DNA of 64,000 bases from Pleodorina starrii (taxonomy: Eukaryota > Chlorophyta > Chlorophyceae > Chlamydomonadales > Volvocaceae): contig BRXU01000003.1 of NCBI GenBank assembly GCA_030267565.1, positions 5,679,001-5,743,000 on the forward strand, given 5' to 3'. How positions within the stretch are numbered: position 1 is the first letter of the stretch; each line of letters begins with the position of its first letter. Below are positions 1 to 11,004 of the stretch, piece after piece. The notes under the pieces were generated by a model. The model did not search any database, was not told where the DNA came from, and worked only from the letters and a program-made list of their open reading frames with translations. The translations under genes and the position numbers were made by a program.

Positions 1-3000
1 GATGTACTGTCGCAAAGCTGCCAGGTTAGGGGCAGGCGGGGGGAGGAGAGGGGGGGAGGAGAGGGACGGACGCCGGAGAGGGGAGGGGAGTGGCGGGGAG
101 GGGAGGTGAGGGGAGAGGGTTTTGAGGGGTTTCGGAGCCACTCCACCGTCCAACCCACCAACTTCAACCCCACGACCTCATCCCCCGGACGCATTATTTC
201 TTCAACGCGCTTTGCCGTCCCAGTTCGGCCCTATGGGAGGGATGGGTCGTTCACAGGCCTCGGCACGTAACGGCAAACCATCTTCCTGCCCTTCCCGAGA
301 CGTCGTGACTGACGCACGGGCATGTGCAACCCCACACACGCACAAACACCCACACATGGAATGAACAGCAATTGCAACAGCCGTATCCGCTGCAGCGCAC
401 GGCGCCAGCTTCTGCCCGGCTGGCTCTACCCTCCGAACGGCCCTTCACGACGCCATCTGCCCACTGTAACCTCGACGAAGCTAAACGACGACGATTACTG
501 CCAACCCCTTCACGCGCCACCCGAAAACGCAGGTCCAGGGGCCCAGGCGGCCGGGGGCGGCCGAGACTGCTGGCCTTCGCGCGCTCCTACCTGCCCCCCC
601 GTCTGGTCATGTCGTGCGCGACCGTCATGTTCTACTTCTACCCCAACACCATGCGCGCGCTGCTCTCCATCTTCTCCTGTGTCTCCGTCGACTCGCTCGA
701 CGGCGCCAACCCACTTGCGGTACGGTTTGTAACCCGTGCCGTACTCTATGACAATCATGTATCGTGCAAGAGGTTGCCGGACAGTGTGCAGTTTCGTGAC
801 GGTGTGGCGGCGTGACTGAACAGCTGGGGTTCGTGTGGGTGCCTTGGCGGACCCGGGGATGGACGGGAGGGCGGGCGGCGGCCCGGCCGCTGCGTCCACC
901 AGCTTGTATGTCAGGCTGACTGGACCATGGGTCGGCTCGCCAGGCTGACTGGACCATGGGTCGGCTGGCCAGACTGACTGGACCATGGGTCGGTTGGCCA
1001 GACTGACTGGACCATGGGTCGGCTCGCCAGGCTGACGGGACCATGGGTCGGCTCGCCAGGCTGACTGGACCATGGGTCGGCTCGCCAGGCTGACGGGACC
1101 ATGGGTCGGCTCGGCAGGCTGACCGGACCATGGGTCGGCTCGTGTGGCCGAATGGACCATGGGTCACCCCATGTCATTCCATTCACTCACACCTGCCATT
1201 ATTCGCCCCCGCCCCTCCATCACCCCATCCCTGGCCCCTCCACTCCCCCTTCCCCCCCTCCACCGGGCCCCCCTCGCCCCTCCTCCCCTCCTCCCCCAGG
1301 TATCCGCCGGCCTGCACACGGGCAAGTATTGGACCCAGGACTACAGCGAGCAGTGCTACGTGGGCCGCCACGTGGCGCTGGCCGGGGGGCTGGGGGTGAG
1401 CGGGCTGCTGCTGCTGGGTGTGGGCTGGCCGGCGGGTGTGGCGCTGTGGCTGCACGTCAAGGGCCGCCAGCAGGCACTCGACTTCTCGGACTACTCGATG
1501 GTGGTGTACGCATCATTCCGGGAGATGTACCAGATGAGGTAAGAGACGTATACAGCGAATTCTGCCGGGTCGTGAAGTGGTGCCTGGGGGTGTGGTTGTG
1601 GTGGTGGTGCATGGTTGCGGTGGTGGGGGGGGGGCCGGTGGTAATGTGGTGGTGGAGCGGTCGGCGGGGGGGGGGAAAGCCCTAAACCCTAGCTAGGTCC
1701 TTTTCCTTCTGAAGGTCGGCCTCTCCGTTTTCCCGCCGCGGCCTCTTCCGCCCGCCCGCCCTCGGTTATTTGGCTGCGGTTCTGAAAGGGTTACACTGTC
1801 TGGGTGAACGGTCGGTCCCGGGGGACCCTAAAAAAGGGGGGAATGGTGGGCGCAAAGCCCAACCAGTCACCACACACTCTCCCTCCCCCGCCTCCTCACT
1901 GTTTCCCGCACTCCCACCTTGCCCCGCCCCCCCCCTCTCCTTCCCTCCGCTGCGCTATCTTCTTTACTTCCCCCAGCCGGCCGTGGTGGGGTACCGGTAT
2001 CCGGGGGGCACACCACACCACACCACAACACAACACCCCGGGGCCTGTTTCCCCCCTTTGTCCGCAGTTATCTGTTCTGGGAGAGTGTCATCATGCTGCG
2101 TCAGATGGCGGTGGCGGTGGTGGTGGTGCTGCTGGCACCGAAGGGGGTGGCGGTGCAAATGCTGGTGGTGATTGCGCTGGTGGCGGCGGCCTTCGCTGCG
2201 CAACTGCTGGTGCAGCCGTTCAGGACGAGGGTGGGTGGCTGGCTGGGTGGATGTGGGTGGGTTTAGGGGCTGGGTTGGATGCAGCAGACCGACCTGCTAG
2301 GGGCTACCCTTCCGCGGCCACTTCCTTCCCGTTCAAAAGCTGGGTCTGAAGGTTGCCTCTGCCATCCCCTCCCTGCCTCCCTGCCTCCCTCGCCCCCTTG
2401 CATGGGCGAGAGGAGTGAGGATCCCTGTGAGAAGCAACCAATCTCGCCCCCTCCCTCCCTCCCCAGTCCCCACACGCCCTGTCCTCTTTCCCCCCTTCCA
2501 CCCACCCACCCACCACCATCACCACCACCACCACCACACACACACTCCCCCCACCCCCCAACAGGCCATGAATCGACTTGAGGAGGTGTCCCTGGTGGTC
2601 ATCATGATCACCCTCTACCTCAACCTCTACCTGCTGTCACCGGTGAGGCGGTTGGCGGTTGGCGGTTGCCGGGTGCCGAATCAGCGAGGGCGCGCGGGGG
2701 AGGGGCTGGGGCCTGGGGGCCGACAGCAAGCCCCACCAAGATCAGGTCCTGGCCCGGACCGTGTGTGTGTGCGTGTGGATGGTTGGAGTCAGGAAGGAGA
2801 CCCGCTGTACAGGTAGTACGGCACCACATCTCCACACGTCGACCTACCCTGCAACTCAACCCGTACCTGCCCGTACCCGTACCTGCCCGTACCCGTACCT
2901 GCCCGTACCCGTACCTACCCGTACCCGTACCCGTGCCTGCCTGCAGGGCGTGTCCTTCGCCGGCCGCACTGTGCTGGCGGCGTGCATCATCGGCATAAAC

Positions 3001-4246
3001 GTCGCCATGCTTGCCGTGTTCGCCTACTTCATAACGCGAACCAACTGGGACAAGCAGCTGAATCACATGGGGCTGGACCGCCGCAAGGTGTACGACATGG
3101 CCCCCAATGAGATTCGGGTACGACAGTACGGCACCGCTGGGAGAAAGCGGCGGGGTGGGGGTAACGGTATGGCAGGGCCAGGACCCAGGAGGGGGAACTT
3201 GTTACGCAGGAGCCCCTCTTACCCACTCGGCCGGATCACACTCGCCCCCGAGTCCGCATGTTCGCGTAACCGCACATACCGTAGGGCCCCAAAGAGCAAT
3301 GGAACGCAACCGAACGGAGCGTCGGCTTGCAACACCGGACAGCGGTGTCCCCTTCCCATCGCTGCCTCCTAGCGCACCCTTTCCGGCAGTCCGAGGCGGG
3401 GTCTGGAATCTGGCGCCCATTGTCACAACATCAAATCACAATATTCACAAATCACCGCGCCGCACCGCGCCGCGCCCCCAACAGGCCAGCCTCCGCCGCC
3501 GCTACGGCCCCCGCACGGCCGAGCTCCTGACACGCGTGGTGCGGTCAGCTCAGACGCTGCAGACCGCCAAGGCCACCCTGGTCCACACGGGCAGTCTCAT
3601 CCACTCCGGCAGTCTCACGGGACGCCGAGCCGCCGCCGCCGCCGCCGGCACCGCGTCGTCCTTCAAGAAGAGCACTGCCGAGGAGCAACCCGCCGGGGCG
3701 GCAGCGGAGGACGGCGGCGGCGGCGGCGGCAGTGCTGCAAACGGCGGCGGCAGTGGTGAAACCGGCGAAGCGGACGGCGATGGGATCGCCGCCCGCGCCA
3801 ACGCAGGGGGGGCTGGCGGCGCTGCCGGCGGCGGCAGCGGTGACGGCGCCGGCGATGGCAGCGGTGGCGGCGTTGAGAAGGCAGTCGAGCCGGAGAGTGG
3901 GGACTGGAGAGGAAGCTCTGGGAGGGGCGGGAGGAAGGGTGGTTTGGGGGCGGGCGAGGGCGCGGGGGACGAGGACGGGGAGGAGGAGCAAGGCAGCGGG
4001 CGGGTGGGGAGCGAGGGGCGCCGGCGGGGGAAGTCGGTAGAGGGGGAGGGGGATGTGGAGCCTGAGGGCAGGGGAGTGGGTTTGGGCGTGGGTGTGCAGT
4101 GCGGCGGGGGTGCTGGGGTCAATGGCAGCGGCAGTGGAAGCGGCGGTGTAAGCGGCAGCGGCAAGGCGCGCCGGGCGTCCTTGGTTGCGATGCAGTTGGG
4201 AGACGAGGGCAGCAACAAGGATTCGAAACGACGGGCGGGGCCTTAG
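1..4246 (+). CDS. C-terminal part of a six-span membrane protein (5' end outside window)
   Basis: Partial gene; upstream exons lie left of the window. Exons read: possibly 1-24, about 533-719, 1300-1538, 2068-2230, 2565-2642, 2947-3117 and 3485-4246 (stop TAG); from 1300 on, all junctions are GT-AG and keep one frame. The product has six hydrophobic segments: one in exon 533-719 (MSCATVMFYFYP region), one in 1300-1538 (LGVSGLLLLGVGWPAGV), two in 2068-2230 after a YLFWES motif, one in 2565-2642 (VIMITLYLNLYLL) and one in 2947-3117 (AACIIGINVAMLAVFAYF). A cytosolic-looking tail of about 250 residues follows, basic at first and then Gly/Glu/Ser-rich low complexity. This arrangement resembles the C-terminal membrane module of large algal surface proteins with Cys-rich ectodomains, distantly like TRP-type channels; that assignment is from memory of the family and is tentative. 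The intron 720-1299 holds a 29-base tandem array. The first exon boundary (acceptor before 533 or before 547) is uncertain. Confidence 0.68.
912..1166. repeat. 29-base tandem array, about nine units
   Basis: Nine copies of a unit containing GGACCATGGGTCGGCTCG, spaced 28-31 bases apart, inside the intron 720-1299 of the first gene. The last unit ends in CCATGGGTCACC. Because 29 is not a multiple of three, the array is open in several frames and creates spurious repetitive ORFs on the minus strand. The core is related to palindromic motifs in other introns of the window. Confidence 0.95.
2860..2935. repeat. CCCGTACC/CCCGTACCTG short tandem repeat
   Basis: Repeated ACCCGTACCTGCCCGTACC units fill the pyrimidine-rich stretch directly upstream of the exon that starts at 2947, so the repeat forms part of the 3' splice-site region of that intron. 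Confidence 0.9.
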
Positions 4247-4973
4247 GGGCGGGCGTCGCATTAAAAGGCTGGCGCCGTGAATTTTTGGCAGGCGTGCTTT
4301 AACTTGGGGTGTCCGGGTTGATGATAGTGATGTGTTTATGCGTGGATTGTTTGCGGCTTCTAATTGGAGACGAAGACGGGCCCCTGGAGGCTGAAACCTA
4401 AGTCACTGGGGAAATCTCGTTCTGTTGATGGTTGTGAAACCGTTGTGTTGGTTCAAGACTAAAACGGATGGATTAAGGATGATTGATCTAGTTATTGGTT
4501 AAGATAATTTCCCTGAAAGCGTTACTGTTGCCGCGGATTATGTTGGCTGCGAAGCGCCGTTATCCCGTTAACTGCCGTAAGGCGATCCACTGTCGTATCG
4601 TCGATTTGTTTTCTAGTCTCGCCGTCACGCGGGCGTGGTTTTACTTCCACAGACCTGCGCTGCCTTTGTAGGCTTTGTGTTGTTATTTTTATGTTGGTGC
4701 TTGACTTTTACTTTGACGACCTAAGTTGACCTCCGCCCTTGCGGTTGCCACGCTTTGACACGTCTGAAACTACCGTGGTGCCCTGGAGAACTTCTCCTAT
4801 GAAATTACGCTACCATGCGTAAAGTTGTATGTAATTCATTGAGGCTTGTGCGGGCGGCAGCAAGCGTCGGAGAGTTTACTCGACTATCAGGTGTGGACGA
4901 GTGTATTGTCGTTAGGTTTATGTTTGCTCAAATTAGTTCTGGGTCGATGTAATATCTCGGTGGCCGCCCGCCG
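4247..4973. other. 3' UTR and intergenic/promoter interval
   Basis: Visibly lower GC than the flanking genes and without coding signatures on either strand. It holds the 3' UTR of the first gene up to a TGTAA motif at 4830-4834, then about 140 bases to the AFG1 start codon, so the two genes are packed closely. I saw no clear TATA box. Confidence 0.6.
4830..4834 (+). terminator. TGTAA polyadenylation motif of the first gene
   Basis: TGTAA is the usual nuclear polyadenylation signal in Chlamydomonas and Volvox. This copy lies 584 bases after the stop codon of the first gene, a normal 3' UTR length there, and before the next gene. Confidence 0.55.
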
Positions 4974-7900
4974 TTGTCAGTGACGAGCCGATTCCGCTCA
5001 ATCGCAGGCGTGGGCGAGCTCCGCACTGCAGCCTGCGCGCTTCTGCCGGCCTTATCATGCAGCCAACCCCTCACACGTGGCCTGGCGCACACGGCGGCGG
5101 CGCAGCCCACAGGTTTGTGCAAAGTTTGTACGAAAGTGCGTTCCATCGCTTCTGGGCAGCGGACCCCTCCATCGGGCCACCAGCATACTGCCTCACCGCG
5201 GCGGCAGCAGCCCCGCCCCGCGCTGACGGCATTCGACGACCGGGCCACCTACTTCACCCGGGTGTGCATTGGGTGCTTCCGCCCCGCAGAGCAAGACGAC
5301 GCCGCGTCGCCGCCGCACCGTCACCATGCCCCGCTCCCCACGCCGGCGGAGACGGGAGGCCCCCTCGCAAAGTACAACGCGGGGTTGCAGACGGGTCTCT
5401 ATCGGCCCGACCCCCGCCAGCAGGTCACAATCCAGATGCTGCAGGTACGGGAGCCGTACCCGGTGCCAGCAGTGTACACCGCCCACCGCCGCCGCCACTA
5501 CTGCCGCTGCCGCCGTGTCGTACAGTGTACAGCTCAGCTCTCCACGACATGCGATGCGAAGGAGTGCCGCACACCACACACACACACACGCACACACACA
5601 CGTGGCCACCTGTCTGTCGTTGCACCGCATTGCGATATTCACAACTCTCCCCGCTACAACACGATCTAACGACAGCAACAACAAAATCAAGCCAACAACG
5701 CCGCATCCTCACGAACGCAACCCACATGATTGCTTCGCTGCGGTTCTGCCGCGCTGCGCTTCTTTTTAATCAATCAATTTAACGGGGTACGGCAAATCCC
5801 TAACCAACCCGACCCGCTGTCAGGATCTCTATGAGGACCTCCAGAGGGCCGCGGCGGCGCATCACCTTCCGGGACAGAATCACAACCACCACACCAACCA
5901 CCACACCAACCACCGCCGCAGCACCCGCCGCCGACCCTCTGGTCTAACCATCGTGGACACCGTCGGCGGCGGCGGCGGCGACGACGACGGGCCATCCGCC
6001 AGCGGACGAGATAGCGGCGGCGGCGGCGGCTTCTCCTGGTTCGCAAGCCTGGGCCGGGCGTTGAGCGGCGGCGGGAACGGCGGAGCCGCGGGTGCGGCGG
6101 CGGACGCCGCCGATGCGGTACGGGGGCTGTACATGTACGGCGGCGTGGGCTGCGGCAAGACGATGCTCATGGACCTGTTTGTGGGCACCGCTCCGTCGCA
6201 CTTTCGGGTGCTGCGGACGCACTTTCACGACTTCATGTTGGAGGTGCACTCGGCGTTGCGGCGGCACGCGCGGGAGGCGGATCCGCTGCTGACGGTGGCG
6301 GACGGCATCGCGGCCCGCGCGCGTGTGCTGGCGCTGGACGAGCTTTTTGTGACGGACGTGGCGGACGCGATGATCCTAAACAGGCAAGCGCGCTCGCGCG
6401 TTCGCCGCGCAGCGGCGGAGGACGGCGGGTTGCAGCGCAGGAGAGAAGGGGAGGGGGGTGATGGTGGTCAAGGCGCACTTGGGGGGGCAAGCGTGCACGG
6501 CGGGCGGAGGGGGGAGGCCGCAACCACGCACACATGTACCCAGCCACGTGGCGCAGGCGGACCCCCACACGGCCCGCCCCGGTCCACTCGCTGCGTTACC
6601 CACGTGATCTTACCCCCACACGCCCCGCCCCGCCCCGGCCCCCCCCCCCCCCCTGCAGGCTGTTTGGTCGGCTGTGGGAGCGGGGTCTGGTCCTCGTGGC
6701 CACCAGCAACCGCCCCCCGGACGATCTGTACAAGGGCGGACTGCAGCGGAACCTCTTTATGCCCTTCATACACAGACTCAAGGTGAGGAGGTTACGGTAA
6801 CCCCACCTGCCCACCACCCTTTGGGGGGAGGGGAGAGCCCCTGGAGCAGCGCCTGCGAGCAGCCCCTGGAGGAGGAACGAATTTACGAATGGATGGATGG
6901 ATATGGGCGAACGAATGGATGGATGGATGGATGGATGGATGGATGGATGGATGAAAGGCTGCAGAGGTTAAACAACTACCTGCCGCGCTGTGCTTGTGCT
7001 GCACCGTGCTGTGAACAGCGCCCTGTCCTTCCTCCTCCGCCCCCCCATACACGCACAAACACACAAACACGCCGTTGCCCAGGTTCCCATACTTCCTTTG
7101 CTGCCGTTGGCCTTCTGTAACCCCCCCCCCCACACACACACACCCCACACGCCACACACCCCACAACCCCCGCTCCGCCCTCCACCTGTCGTACAGACGC
7201 AATGTCGCGCCCACGATATGGACAGCTCCACCGACTACCGCCGACTGGCGCAGCACCAGCGGGGGCTGTACTTTGTCGTACCTCGTACGGCAGCCAAATC
7301 TAGCAGCAGCTCGTCGTCCTCGTCCTCCGGATCGCCTGGATCCGGATCTGGGTCGGATCCGTTGATGGAGCGTTTTCTGGATGTGGCCGGGGGGGTGGTG
7401 CCGGCGCCGACCCGTGTGGAAGTGATGATGGGTCGATCGCTCGAGGTGCCACTGGCGGCTGGTGAGTGAGTGGGGCGTGATGCATGAGTCACGAAAACCG
7501 GTTCCCCTTGTAATCACCGAATCCTAATGATCCGTCGCATGTCACGCCCCACTCACGGCTCATTAGGATTCGGTGATTACAAGCGAGTCGTGAGTGCGTC
7601 ACTTGTCGTGAGTGGGTTGTGAATGGGCAGTGCGGCTGTGTGGGGATAGCAACGTAGGTACGAACGAAACAGACCGGCGGTGAAGAATCGCCGTGGGGGC
7701 TGTCTGGGGCGGGTCGGTTTGTGTGTGTGGGGGGGCTGGCTGGCTGGGCTGCGCGGTTGGGCTTTTGGTGGGGTGCGGACTGCCAGGCGGCTCGCCCAGC
7801 TGCTGTCAGACCTCTTCGTGCATCGCGGTGGCGGTGGCCAGCAGGGTGACGTGGCCTCGTGGCCTGGCCTGGAGAGTGACGTGGCGATGAAGCTGCGTGT

Positions 7901-9254
7901 ATGTCTGCATGTGTGTTTCTGTGGCAGTCTTGCCGACCCCAACGAAGTGGGCCCTCGCTCTCCCGCTCCCTCTCCCTCGCTCTCCCACCACAACCCCCAC
8001 CACCTCCCACCACACCACACCCACCCACCTCAGGCAAGGCCTGTCTGTTTTCCTTCCCCGAGCTGTGCGGTCGGCCGGTGGCTGCCGCCGACTACCTGGC
8101 CCTCACCGCCTCCTTCCACACCTTAGCGCTGCGGGGGGTGCCTGTGTTTGGAGCGGCCAACCGCACGGAGGCCTACCGCTTCGTGACCCTCATTGACGTC
8201 ATGTACGAGGCCAGGTGGGTGGGTGGCCGGGGTCGGCGAGGTGGCCGGGGGTGGGGGCTGCTGGGGGGGTTGGAGGCTGCTAAAGGAGAACCCCCGGCAG
8301 AGTCACCTGGGGCGAGTGCCGCCCTCACGCCGGGGCTCTCTGTTCCCACTGCGGCTCTCTGTTTCTTTACCTACCTCCCGCCTCTTCCCCGCCTCTTCCC
8401 CGCCGCCTCTTCCCCGCCGCCTCTTCGCCGCCTCTTCCCCGCCTCATTCCCGCCGCCGCCGCCCCCCCCCCCGCAGGACGCGGCTGTTGGTGACTGCGGA
8501 GGCTCCCCCCCTGGACCTCTTTTCCAACATCATCACCCAATTTGACGCCGCCAAGCGACCCGACCTGGCCGCCCTGCCGGATGTGGTGGTGGGTGCCGCA
8601 TGGGGGTGTATGTGTGTATGTTGTTCATTTTGTACAACCATCAGGCCCGACCCTTTGTGTGTGTGCGTGCGCGTGTGTGTATGGTATCCATCCCCCGCTT
8701 GTCCACCCCACCCAACCCCCCTCGCGCCCCCGCCCCCCCGCCCCCCTCCTCTTCTTTTTACACCCCTCTTGGACACAGGTTGACGACAATCTGGGTTTCT
8801 CCAAGGACCGCACCATCAGCCGCCTCACGGAGATGCAGAGCCTGGAGTACCTGCTGCACCATGCCCGGCAGCACGAGCCGTCGCTGGTGCTGGCGCTGCA
8901 GGTGGGGTCTCGGCGGCTGCGCGCGCGCGCACCCGTGTGGTCCCCCTTTTTCTGCGAGTCATGAAGGGAATACGAATCAGAAACGAAGGTTTCGGAGCGA
9001 CGCGCACCCACCTCCCCCCCCCCCGCACCCTCTCCTTAACACTGGTTATCCAGGGTTGGGTTTTGGGTTTTAGGGTTCTGCTTGTTGCAAGCGGTGCCAA
9101 TGTCGCACATGGCACTCTAAAGTACTCAAGTACCTAAAACCCTAAAACCTCGAACCTTGAAAACCCACTGCGGTTTCACATCCCCTCCATCCCCTGCCCC
9201 CCGCAGGAGGCCCAGGCACGCAATCGCCAAGCGGCAGCCGACGCTGGGCACTGA
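4974..9254 (+). CDS. AFG1/LACE1-type AAA+ ATPase, probably mitochondrial
   Basis: Eight exons: 4974-5444, 5824-6383, 6659-6782, 7197-7461, 8034-8214, 8477-8588, 8779-8901, 9207-9254; all phases agree and give 627 aa. AFG1 (human LACE1/AFG1L, related to bacterial ZapE) is a P-loop ATPase of mitochondria linked to turnover of respiratory-chain subunits. The Walker A motif GGVGCGKT is at residues 263-270, Walker B is VLALDE ending at Glu330, and the family signature [18 protein letters not shown] lies at 358-375. DSSTDYRRL and PFIHRLK follow, and the C-terminal [20 protein letters not shown] block is present. The N-terminus, rich in Arg, Ser and Ala and poor in acidic residues, suits a mitochondrial presequence, which is why I chose the ATG at 4974. 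Oddities: the intron 6384-6658 begins with GC (AG|GCAAG), fixed by the conserved protein across the junction; and the usual EFQVTD after Walker B reads ELFVTD. Gly/Ser-rich insertions interrupt the N-terminal region and the segment after DYRRL. The downstream neighbour is convergent. Confidence 0.93.
6889..6953. repeat. GGAT microsatellite
   Basis: An interrupted run of ATGG/GGAT tetramers in the AFG1 intron 6783-7196. No function is visible. Confidence 0.95.
7466..7583. repeat. Interleaved pair of perfect inverted repeats in AFG1 intron 4
   Basis: Two perfect inverted repeats interlock in order A-B-A'-B'. A is 7466-7480 and A' is 7542-7556 (15 bp, GTGAGTGGGGCGTGA and its complement). B is 7507-7530 and B' is 7560-7583 (24 bp, starting CTTGTAATCACCGAATCC). 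The block begins four bases after the splice donor of intron 7462-8033. The sequence around the left B arm (7496-7527) recurs nearly unchanged at 47948-47980, which points to a dispersed element rather than a one-off. Confidence 0.9.
9132..9149. repeat. Telomere-like CCTAAAAC units
   Basis: Two CCCTAAAA units, the complement of the Chlamydomonas telomere repeat TTTTAGGG, in the last AFG1 intron (8902-9206). A TTTTAGGG unit in the opposite orientation is 60 bases upstream, near 9069. Confidence 0.8.
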
Positions 9255-11004
9255 CCCGGGGGGTCAAAATAAGATACGGGGGGGGGAGCCAGCCGGGGGA
9301 CCAGGTGACTAGGCGACTAGGTGCGGGCAGCTCTCTGCGACTGGCTGGCTGCCGCGGCCGACTGCCGTAATTGACTCACAGGGGGGTGCTCCTCAACAGT
9401 GATTGATACACTTGGGGTTGACCCCGCGTATATCTTTGATCATCTTAACCCCGGACGGACAAGTCTTGCGCCTCACGGGCCCCAACTCTTCCGACCGGCG
9501 GGTAGGTCGGCTGGTGCGTGCAGGGAGAGCTTGTTTGTTTGAGATTCCGCACGTCTTGAACTGAGCGGCCTGTGTGGTTGTGTGTCGTTGTGTGCGTGTG
9601 TGTGGTTGTGTGTATGTGCATGTGTGTGGTTGTATGTGCGCGTCGTCGTGGCCCAATATCGTCACGTAACCCAATGCTTGCACGAGTGCGGGCCGCTGCG
9701 GTTGTGGAGGCCCGTGAGCGAGTTAGCGAGCGAGTGAGGGAGGGAGCTGCTGGGTTGATCCCCCCCTTCCACACACACATGCACCCCTGCATCCGCACTT
9801 GCATCGGCGTCCGTATCCGTTTGTGCGCTCCTCATCTTGCTGCTTGGCGCCTCGTGATCGGGAATCGGGTAAGATGAGGAGGAGGACGAGGAGGCGGAGA
9901 TGGCTGATGAAAAGGAGGACAATGTAGAGGAGGAGGTGACCTTGTGTATCGATGAGGCACACGAGATATCCAGCTTTGGCTCCAAAGAGCGTGTTACGAG
10001 GCGGCTAACGTCAGGGAGGGTCTCGGGCAGGGTGGCAGGGTGTGGGAGCGAAAGTTTGGCATGGCGCAGGGGGGTTGGCAGTGAAGTGCGTCGTGTTTGG
10101 TGCCGGAGCCGTACTAACTGAAGGCCGAGGAAGGCGGTGCTGCGTGGTCTGGGTCTCGCGGCTGGATCTCGCGCGGTGGATCTAAGATCCAGGATCTTGT
10201 GCATGCGTGCGGGAAGTCACGGCCGTGGGCGGAGCAAAACTGCGCCGGAACTGTCACCGGCCGGAACGGGACATACCGGTAACGACACGAGCTGCTGCTG
10301 CTGCAGCGCAAGGTCAACGGAACGACCCCTTCACGGGAGCCGACCGACCGACCCACCGTCCTGGGTCGGACTCCGTTCGGGTCCGTGGGAATGTTCCCCA
10401 ACCCCGGGGTACGCCTGGGGTTCCCATTCGTCCACATCGCCTACACCACCTCTGAACGCATGGCAGGCCAGGCCAGGCCGCGCGCTTGCCAGTTGCCACC
10501 CACAACCACCGTTCCCGCCATCAAATCGCCCCTACCCCACCCCCAATCCGCACGTTCTCCCATCTCGCTGCGGTAAGATGCGAAGTATCCGTGTACTCCT
10601 TACCCTCCCACCCCCTCCCCCGGAACGGAAGACGTCAAGAGCGAGCGCCTCCCCCTCCCCCCCTCCACTAACAAAAGACGTCAAAAGATCCCCCGCGGCC
10701 GGATTTCAGCCGAACAGTGGCGCCCACCTTTGAGCCGCCACCTCTCTAGACCACTACCGCCAGGCCAGGCCAACACCCCCCTCCTGCTCCTCCTCCTCCT
10801 CCCCCTCCCGCACTGCCGACAAAGCCGCCACCCACACCACCTGAGGCGAGGTTCGCCCCGATCAGAGGTGCCCACTCCGGGCCTGGGCTGGGAACCCGCA
10901 TTCATGTTTGATATCGGTTCACAGCGGATCCGTGTTCGTTCCGTCGCCCAGGATGCGGGTTTGCATGCGGTTGCCTGGATGTGCCCCATCTCCAACTCCG
11001 AGGC
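9255..11004. other. Convergent intergenic region between AFG1 and the cyclophilin
   Basis: Holds the 3' UTRs of two convergent genes. GT-rich microsatellites lie near 9570-9640. The open frames here are short and low-complexity and match no family I know. I saw no TGTAA signal on either strand close to the two stops. Confidence 0.5.

Noticed and set aside
510..1186. Minus-strand ORFs with repeated THGPVSLASRPMV-like peptides
   Set aside because: They are read-through of the 29-base intronic array, open in all three minus frames because the period is not a multiple of three. The plus strand carries the real spliced gene.
3545..4261. Two long minus-strand ORFs (238 and 222 codons) opposite the last exon of the first gene
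   Set aside because: Mirror frames of a G-rich low-complexity exon. The plus frame joins in phase to membrane-segment exons; the minus frames are only Pro/Ala/Ser runs.
9662..10204. 180-codon minus ORF, Ser-rich
   Set aside because: Low-complexity Ser runs, no domain, overlapping open frames, and it lies in the shared 3' region of two convergent genes.
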